In this document: piece by piece, positions 6,375-10,959 of the stretch
Position numbering within the stretch: the stretch's first letter is position 1
Layout: every line of letters begins with the position of its first letter
DNA from: Actinomycetota bacterium
GTDB taxonomy: Bacteria > Actinomycetota > Acidimicrobiia > Acidimicrobiales > Iamiaceae
Direction: 5' to 3'
Assembly (NCBI GenBank): GCA_017882935.1
Contig: JADGOP010000032.1
Coordinates: 1-10,959 of the forward strand
Length of the DNA stretch: 10,959 bases
The notes under the pieces: generated by a model
The model's input: the letters and a program-made list of their open reading frames with translations, nothing else
The model's database searches: none
What the model was told of the DNA's origin: nothing
Position numbers and translations under genes: made by a program

Positions 6375-7291
6375 TGGGTCAGAAGGTCAATCCCTACGGG
6401 TTCCGCCTCGGCGTCACCACCGACTGGAAGTCGCGCTGGTTCGCGGGTCGCACCGACTACGCCGACTACGTCATCGAGGACTGGAAGATCCGCCACAAGA
6501 TCATGGGCGACCTGCCCCACGCCGCGATCAGCCGCATCGAGGTCGAGCGCACCCGTGACCGCCTGCGGGTCGACGTGCACACCGCCCGCCCCGGCATCGT
6601 CATCGGCCGCCGTGGCAGCGAGGCCGACCGGCTCCGCAGCGAGCTCGCCAAGATCACCGGCAACAACCGCGTGCAGCTCAACATCCAGGAGATCAAGCAG
6701 CCGGAGCTCGACGCCGCGCTGATCGCCCAGGGCGTCGCCGACCAGCTCGCCAACCGCATCGCCTTCCGCCGGGCCATGAAGCGTGCCGTGCAGAACGCCC
6801 AGAAGGCCGGCGCCCTCGGCATCCGGGTGCAGTGCTCGGGTCGCCTCGGCGGCTCCGAGATGGCCCGCACCGAGTGGTACCGCGAGGGTCGGGTGCCGCT
6901 GCACACGCTCCGCGCCGACATCGACTACGGCTTCCGCGAGGCCCGCACCACCGCCGGTCGCATCGGCGTGAAGGTGTGGCTCTACAAGGGCGACATCGTG
7001 CCGTACCGCGTCCAGCAGGACGAGCGCATCAGCCGTGAGGCCGCCATGGCCGTCGGCGAGACGTCGGGCCAGGCCCGCGACGAGGCCGGCAAGGTCATCT
7101 CCTCCTCGGCCCGCAAGCGTGCCGCCGAGGACGCGGCCCGCCCCGAGGTCGACGAGGTCGGCGAGGCCGCGCCGCTGGTGAAGGAAGCCGATCCCGAGCT
7201 CGAGCGCCTGCTCGCCGAGGAAGAAGAGATCGAGCGCTCCACCCGCGCCCACCACGAGACCCCGCACTTCCGCCCCGGGGACGGTGACTGA
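6374..7291 (+). CDS. rpsC: 30S ribosomal protein S3 with C-terminal extension
   Basis: This encodes 305 residues, against 233 in E. coli. S3 is a head protein at the mRNA entry channel and contributes helicase activity in the family. The N-terminus [20 protein letters not shown] is canonical. A type-2 KH domain spans about 39-107 with the GRRG loop at 78-81. The C-terminal S3 domain runs to about 211 and includes [17 protein letters not shown] and [10 protein letters not shown]. The last 90 or so residues are an extra, mostly charged helix-prone tail with a Glu-rich patch (LLAEEEEIE, 279-287) and a short His-containing end. Longer S3 proteins are common in actinobacteria, though this one is at the long end. 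The start ATG shares its A with the rplV stop. Confidence 0.98.
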   Translation: MGQKVNPYGFRLGVTTDWKSRWFAGRTDYADYVIEDWKIRHKIMGDLPHAAISRIEVERTRDRLRVDVHTARPGIVIGRRGSEADRLRSELAKITGNNRVQLNIQEIKQPELDAALIAQGVADQLANRIAFRRAMKRAVQNAQKAGALGIRVQCSGRLGGSEMARTEWYREGRVPLHTLRADIDYGFREARTTAGRIGVKVWLYKGDIVPYRVQQDERISREAAMAVGETSGQARDEAGKVISSSARKRAAEDAARPEVDEVGEAAPLVKEADPELERLLAEEEEIERSTRAHHETPHFRPGDGD

Positions 7292-7293
7292 TC

Positions 7294-7710
7294 ATGTTGA
7301 TGCCCAAGAAGGTCAAGCACCGCAAGCAGCACCGCGGCCGTACCGGTGGCACCGCCAAGGGCGGCACCGAGGTCACCTTCGGCGACTACGGCATCCAGGC
7401 CCTCGAGCCCGGGTGGATCACGGCCCGCCAGATCGAGGCTGCCCGTATCGCCATGACCCGCCACATCAAGCGTGGCGGCAAGGTCTGGATCACCGTGTTC
7501 CCCGACAAGCCCGTCACGGCCAAGCCGGCCGAGACCCGCATGGGCTCCGGCAAGGGCAACCCCGAGCACTGGGTCGCCGTCGTCAAGCCGGGCCGGGTGC
7601 TCTTCGAGCTGTCCTACAGCGACCCCGTCATCGCCAAGGCGGCCATCGACCGGGCCATCCAGAAGCTGCCCATCAAGGCCAAGTTCATCACCCGGACCGA
7701 GGGGGTCTGA
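7294..7710 (+). CDS. rplP: 50S ribosomal protein L16
   Basis: This encodes 138 residues, the usual length. L16 binds between the central protuberance and the A/P-site tRNA elbow and is needed for late 50S maturation. [16 protein letters not shown] is the family N-terminus, which fixes the ATG at 7294. [20 protein letters not shown] and the loop [20 protein letters not shown] follow. Arg82 in this loop lies at or near the arginine hydroxylated by YcfD in E. coli (Arg81); no modifying gene is in view. Only 2 nt separate it from rpsC, and its stop overlaps rpmC (TGATG). Confidence 0.98.
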   Translation: MLMPKKVKHRKQHRGRTGGTAKGGTEVTFGDYGIQALEPGWITARQIEAARIAMTRHIKRGGKVWITVFPDKPVTAKPAETRMGSGKGNPEHWVAVVKPGRVLFELSYSDPVIAKAAIDRAIQKLPIKAKFITRTEGV

Positions 7711-7937
7711 TGGCCAAGCAGACCAGCTACGAAGAGCTCGACCACGCCGCGCTCGCCGACAAGCTCGGCGAGACGAAGCAGGAGCTGTTCAACCTCCGCT
7801 TCCAGCACGCCACGGGCCAGCTCGAGAACAACGCCCGCCTGGGTCTCACCCGGCGCGAGGTCGCGCGCATCAACACCGAGCTCCGGTCCCGCGAGATCGC
7901 GGCCGCCGAGGCGCTCGCGCAAGAGGAGAAGGCCTGA
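7710..7937 (+). CDS. rpmC: 50S ribosomal protein L29
   Basis: This encodes 75 residues forming the helical hairpin typical of L29, which sits beside L23 at the tunnel exit. The conserved segment [17 protein letters not shown] (26-42) and the following [18 protein letters not shown] identify it. The C-terminus carries a short Ala/Glu tail. The ATG shares its A with the rplP stop, and GAGGGGG (7699-7705) lies just 4 nt upstream, a little close. A longer in-frame reading begins inside rplP in another frame and has no L29-like content, so the 75-residue form is preferred. Confidence 0.97.
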   Translation: MAKQTSYEELDHAALADKLGETKQELFNLRFQHATGQLENNARLGLTRREVARINTELRSREIAAAEALAQEEKA

Positions 7938-8215
7938 TGGCTGACCAAGTCCCGGCCGAAGGCCGTCCCAACCCCCGCAAGGTCCGCGAGGGGCTCGTGG
8001 TGTCGAACGGCATGGAGAAGACGGCCGTCGTTGCCGTCACCAGCCGCAAGCCGCACCCCCGGTACAACAAGACCGTGGCGCGCACCAGCAAGCTCTACGT
8101 GCACGACGAGGCCAACGACCTCAAGGTCGGCGACCGCGTCCGCGTCCAGGAGACCCGCCCGCTCTCGAAGCTCAAGCGCTGGCGCCTCGTCGAAGTCGTG
8201 GAGCGTGCCAAGTGA
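7937..8215 (+). CDS. rpsQ: 30S ribosomal protein S17
   Basis: This encodes 92 residues, within the actinobacterial range. S17 is an OB-fold primary binder of the 16S rRNA 5' domain. It is recognised by [19 protein letters not shown], then [19 protein letters not shown] and [21 protein letters not shown]. The first 14 or so residues ([14 protein letters not shown]) are an extra flexible leader that E. coli S17 lacks. The ATG shares a base with the rpmC stop, and GAGGAGAAGG (7923-7932) provides the binding site. It is the last gene of the classical S10 group; here it runs straight into rplN with no spc promoter. Confidence 0.97.
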   Translation: MADQVPAEGRPNPRKVREGLVVSNGMEKTAVVAVTSRKPHPRYNKTVARTSKLYVHDEANDLKVGDRVRVQETRPLSKLKRWRLVEVVERAK

Positions 8216-8580
8216 TTCAACAGGAGTCGCGGCTTCGGGTCGCGGACAACAGCGGCGCGAAGGAGGTCCTCTGCATCAAGGTGCTGGGGGGCTCCCGCCG
8301 TCGCTACGCATCCATCGGCGACATCTTCGTCGCCACCGTCAAGGACGCCATCCCCGGCGCCTCGGTGAAGAAGGGCGACGTCGTGAAGTGCGTCGTCGTC
8401 CGGGTGAAGAAGGAGAAGCGTCGTCCCGACGGCTCCTACATCCGCTTCGACGAGAACGCCGCGGTGCTCATCAACGACCAGCAGCTGCCACGTGGCACGC
8501 GCATCTTCGGCCCGGTCGGCCGCGAGCTGCGCGACAAGCGCTTCATGCGCATCGTGTCGCTGGCCCCGGAGGTGCTGTGA
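8212..8580 (+). CDS. rplN: 50S ribosomal protein L14 (GTG start)
   Basis: This encodes 122 residues, exactly the family length. L14 sits at the subunit interface, contacting 16S rRNA in bridges B5 and B8 and receiving the silencing factor RsfS in many bacteria. [20 protein letters not shown] is the family N-terminus, which places the start at GTG 8212; no ATG fits. The GTGA overlaps the rpsQ stop by four bases. Conserved ARG-type contacts appear in [20 protein letters not shown], and the C-terminal [20 protein letters not shown] is typical. It is classically the first gene of the spc operon, but here it is fused to the S10 transcript. Confidence 0.98.
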   Translation: MIQQESRLRVADNSGAKEVLCIKVLGGSRRRYASIGDIFVATVKDAIPGASVKKGDVVKCVVVRVKKEKRRPDGSYIRFDENAAVLINDQQLPRGTRIFGPVGRELRDKRFMRIVSLAPEVL

Positions 8581-8582
8581 CC

Positions 8583-8897
8583 ATGAGTGGACTCAAGATC
8601 CGCAAGGGCGACCGCGTGCGGGTGCTCACCGGCAAGGACCGCGGCAAGGAAGGCACCATCTCGCGTGTCCTCCCCGACCGCAACAAGGTCATCGTCGACG
8701 GCGTGAACGTGGCCAAGCGCCACACCAAGGCCCGCGGCGACGCCACCAACCCCGGCGGCATCATCCAGAAGGACATGCCCATCCCGGTGCCGAACGTGGC
8801 GCTGATCTGCTCCGACTGTGGTCCCACCCGCGTGGGCTACAAGTTCGAGGACGGCGTCAAGATCCGCATCTGCCGCAAGTGTGGGAGCGCCGTCTGA
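8583..8897 (+). CDS. rplX: 50S ribosomal protein L24, zinc-ribbon form
   Basis: This encodes 104 residues. L24 is an assembly initiator that binds the 5' end of 23S rRNA. The N-terminal KOW domain is clear: [20 protein letters not shown], then [14 protein letters not shown]. The second part carries CSDCG (Cys76, Cys79) and CRKCG (Cys97, Cys100) on either side of [15 protein letters not shown], a zinc-ribbon-like arrangement. Many actinobacterial and Bacillus L24 proteins lack these cysteines at the equivalent place, so this is the zinc-binding-type variant. GGAGGT (8568-8573) lies 9 nt before the ATG, and the gap to rplN is 2 nt. Zinc binding itself is inferred. Confidence 0.97.
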   Translation: MSGLKIRKGDRVRVLTGKDRGKEGTISRVLPDRNKVIVDGVNVAKRHTKARGDATNPGGIIQKDMPIPVPNVALICSDCGPTRVGYKFEDGVKIRICRKCGSAV

Positions 8898-9466
8898 TGG
8901 CAACCGACACCCTCACCCAGCCGCGCCTCAAGCAGCGCTACAACGCCACCGTCCGGGAGCAGCTCAAGTCCGAGCTCGAGCTCCCGAACATCATGCAGGT
9001 GCCACGGTTCGAGAAGATCGTGATCAACATGGGCGTCGGCCGTGCCGTGCAGCAGCAGTCGCTGCTCGACGGAGCCGTCTCCGACCTCACGATCATCAGC
9101 GGCCAGAAGCCCCTCGTCACCCGGGCCAAGAAGTCGATCGCCGGCTTCAAGCTCCGCGAGGGCAACGCCATCGGCGCCAAGGTCACGCTCCGCGGCGACC
9201 GCATGTGGGAGTTCCTCGACCGGCTCATCAGCCTGGCGATCCCCCGCATCCGCGACTTCCGCGGCCTGCCGGCCAACTCGTTCGACGGCCACGGCAACTA
9301 CACGTTCGGCGTGACCGAGCAGCTGATCTTCCCGGAGATCGACTACGACAAGATCGACACCACGCGTGGCATGGACATCTCCATCGTCACCACCGCCCGC
9401 ACCGATGCCGAAGGCAAGGCCCTCCTGAGCGCCTTCGGCTTCCCTTTCAAGCGCGAGGGGCAGTAA
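8897..9466 (+). CDS. rplE: 50S ribosomal protein L5
   Basis: This encodes 189 residues, close to the usual 179-187. L5 binds 5S rRNA and the P-site tRNA at the central protuberance. The conserved runs are [54 protein letters not shown] and the C-terminal [20 protein letters not shown] with PEIDYDKID. The ATG shares its A with the rplX stop and is preceded by GGGAG (8883-8887). Nothing is missing or added apart from a few N-terminal residues. Confidence 0.98.
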   Translation: MATDTLTQPRLKQRYNATVREQLKSELELPNIMQVPRFEKIVINMGVGRAVQQQSLLDGAVSDLTIISGQKPLVTRAKKSIAGFKLREGNAIGAKVTLRGDRMWEFLDRLISLAIPRIRDFRGLPANSFDGHGNYTFGVTEQLIFPEIDYDKIDTTRGMDISIVTTARTDAEGKALLSAFGFPFKREGQ

Positions 9467-9469
9467 GCC

Positions 9470-9655
9470 ATGGCCAAGAAGGCGCTCATCCAGAAGCAGC
9501 AGCGCACGCCGAAGTTCAAGGTGCGTGGCTACACGCGCTGCCGCCGTTGCGGCCGTCCGCGTGCGGTGTTCCGCAAGTTCAACCTCTGCCGCGTGTGCCT
9601 CCGCGAGCTCGCCCATGCCGGCGAGCTCCCGGGTGTCACCAAGGCCAGCTGGTGA
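9470..9655 (+). CDS. rpsN: 30S ribosomal protein S14, zinc-type (type Z)
   Basis: This encodes 61 residues, the length of the short zinc-binding S14 class, as opposed to the 101-residue zinc-free form. S14 sits in the 30S head beside S3 and S10. Four cysteines at 24, 27, 40 and 43 form the CxxC...CxxC zinc site (CRRC and CRVC). The ending LPGVTKASW is diagnostic. GAGGGG (9455-9460) lies 9 nt before the ATG. Many actinobacteria keep a second, zinc-free S14 elsewhere for zinc starvation, but this window cannot show whether one exists here. Confidence 0.98.
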   Translation: MAKKALIQKQQRTPKFKVRGYTRCRRCGRPRAVFRKFNLCRVCLRELAHAGELPGVTKASW

Positions 9656-9670
9656 GGGGGGACTGACACC

Positions 9671-10075
<405 letters not shown>

Positions 10076-10089
10076 GGGAGCAGGCCTAG

Positions 10090-10629
10090 ATGTCTCGTAT
10101 CGGCAAGAGCCCCATCCCTGTCCCGAGCAGCGTCGAAGTGACGCTGTCGGGCGACCACGTCACCGTCAAGGGGCCCAAGGGCACCCTCGAGCGCACCATC
10201 CCGGGCGTCATCAGCATCCGCCACGAGGGCGACACCCTCCTCGTGGAGCGCCCCGACGACGAGCGCGAGAGCCGCTCGTTGCACGGCCTCGTCCGCTCAC
10301 TGGTGAACAACATGGTCGTCGGCGTCACCGACGGCTTCACCAAGGAGCTCGAGATCGTGGGCGTCGGCTACCGCGCCACCGCCCAGGGCCCGACCACCCT
10401 CGACCTGGCCCTCGGCTTCAGCCACCCGGTCAAGATCGAGGCACCCGAGGGCATCACCTTCGAGGTCCCCGCACCCACCCGCATCGCGGTGAAGGGCATC
10501 GACAAGGAAGCGGTCGGGCAGGTCGCCGCGAACATCCGCAAGATCCGCAATCCCGAGCCCTACAAGGGCAAGGGCGTCCGCTACCTCGGCGAACGCGTCC
10601 AGCGCAAGGCCGGCAAGGCCGCGAAGTGA
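10090..10629 (+). CDS. rplF: 50S ribosomal protein L6
   Basis: This encodes 179 residues, the family norm. L6 has two similar alpha/beta domains and lies near the sarcin-ricin loop, beside the elongation factor binding site. [17 protein letters not shown] opens the first domain. [20 protein letters not shown] and GVGYRA mark the junction, and the second domain ends with [15 protein letters not shown], the L6 signature. A GAGGGAG run (10074-10080) sits about 9 nt before the ATG at 10090, in a 14-nt gap after rpsH. Nothing unusual is seen. Confidence 0.98.
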   Translation: MSRIGKSPIPVPSSVEVTLSGDHVTVKGPKGTLERTIPGVISIRHEGDTLLVERPDDERESRSLHGLVRSLVNNMVVGVTDGFTKELEIVGVGYRATAQGPTTLDLALGFSHPVKIEAPEGITFEVPAPTRIAVKGIDKEAVGQVAANIRKIRNPEPYKGKGVRYLGERVQRKAGKAAK

Positions 10630-10651
10630 CGACGCGCAACAGGAGCCACCG

Positions 10652-10959
10652 ATGAGCACGTCAGCCAAGCAGAAGCACGACGCCCGCCTGCGGCGTCAGC
10701 GCCGGGTCCGCAAGAAGGTCTCGGGGTCGGCGGAGCGCCCGCGCCTCGCGGTGTTCCGCTCGAACAAGAACATCACCGTCCAGGTCATCGACGACCGCGC
10801 CGGGCGCACCCTGGTCGCAGCTTCGTCGACCGAGGCCGAGTTCACGGGCGCCACCGGCAACATCGAGACGGCCAAGAAGGTCGGCAAGGTGGTCGCCGAG
10901 CGCGCCAAGGCTGCGGGAGTCGACCAAGTGGTGTTCGACCGCGGTGGTTTCCTCTATCA
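10652..10959 (+). CDS. rplR: 50S ribosomal protein L18 (partial, cut by window end)
   Basis: 102 complete codons of L18 are present and the window ends two bases into the next codon. L18 binds 5S rRNA with L5 and anchors it to the 50S subunit. The basic N-terminus ([15 protein letters not shown]), [20 protein letters not shown] and the near-terminal [11 protein letters not shown] are characteristic, so perhaps 20 residues are missing. AGGAG (10641-10645) lies 6 nt before the ATG at 10652; the 22-nt gap after rplF is the largest within the operon. The next gene in spc order would be rpsE. Confidence 0.97.
   Translation, partial: MSTSAKQKHDARLRRQRRVRKKVSGSAERPRLAVFRSNKNITVQVIDDRAGRTLVAASSTEAEFTGATGNIETAKKVGKVVAERAKAAGVDQVVFDRGGFLY

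Noticed and set aside
5927..7267. 446-residue minus-strand open frame opposite rplV and rpsC
   Set aside because: Its Ser/Ala/Val-rich run is just the complement of the acidic rplV tail, and both genes on the + strand are unmistakable ribosomal proteins.

Overview
This is a GC-rich stretch, all on the + strand, covering the end of the str operon and most of the S10 and spc ribosomal-protein operons. It starts in the 3' end of tuf (EF-Tu) and stops inside rplR (L18). The gene order is tuf-rpsJ, an inserted membrane-protein gene, then rplC-rplD-rplW-rplB-rpsS-rplV-rpsC-rplP-rpmC-rpsQ-rplN-rplX-rplE-rpsN-rpsH-rplF-rplR. The strong G/C bias at third codon positions, terminators without a U-tract, the zinc-type S14 and the long tails on L22, S3 and L4 suggest a high-GC actinobacterium. 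My best guess is an uncultured or aquatic member of the Acidimicrobiia, but this is inference and no 16S gene is present.

Region 1 (1-558): the EF-Tu C-terminus, then rpsJ 15 nt later. A perfect 10-bp hairpin follows rpsJ, so S10 appears to be the last gene of the str transcript here and not the first gene of the S10 operon.

Region 2 (559-2744): a 685-residue exported membrane protein has its own promoter-like sequence (a perfect TTGACA) and a strong ribosome binding site. It has a signal peptide, two tandem extracellular four-cysteine repeats of about 115 residues, and a C-terminal multi-helix membrane domain with an FGLLP motif. It separates rpsJ from rplC, which are adjacent in most bacteria, and it is the least ordinary gene in the window.

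Region 3 (2719-2923): a promoter-like sequence whose -10 hexamer overlaps the stop codon of the membrane gene, followed by a leader of roughly 170 nt. The leader holds two stem-loops built around a repeated CGCCGG(G)CCTGCCC sequence, which makes it a candidate control element for the operon that follows.

Region 4 (2924-10959): sixteen complete ribosomal-protein genes and one partial one. Gaps are tiny or the genes overlap (TGATG, TAATG, ATGA, GTGA), consistent with one translationally coupled S10-spc transcript. The proteins build the 50S subunit (L3, L4, L23, L2, L22, L16, L29, L14, L24, L5, L6, L18) and the 30S subunit (S19, S3, S17, S14, S8). I found no RNA gene, CRISPR array, insertion sequence or minus-strand gene, and no gene-free stretch longer than 300 bases.
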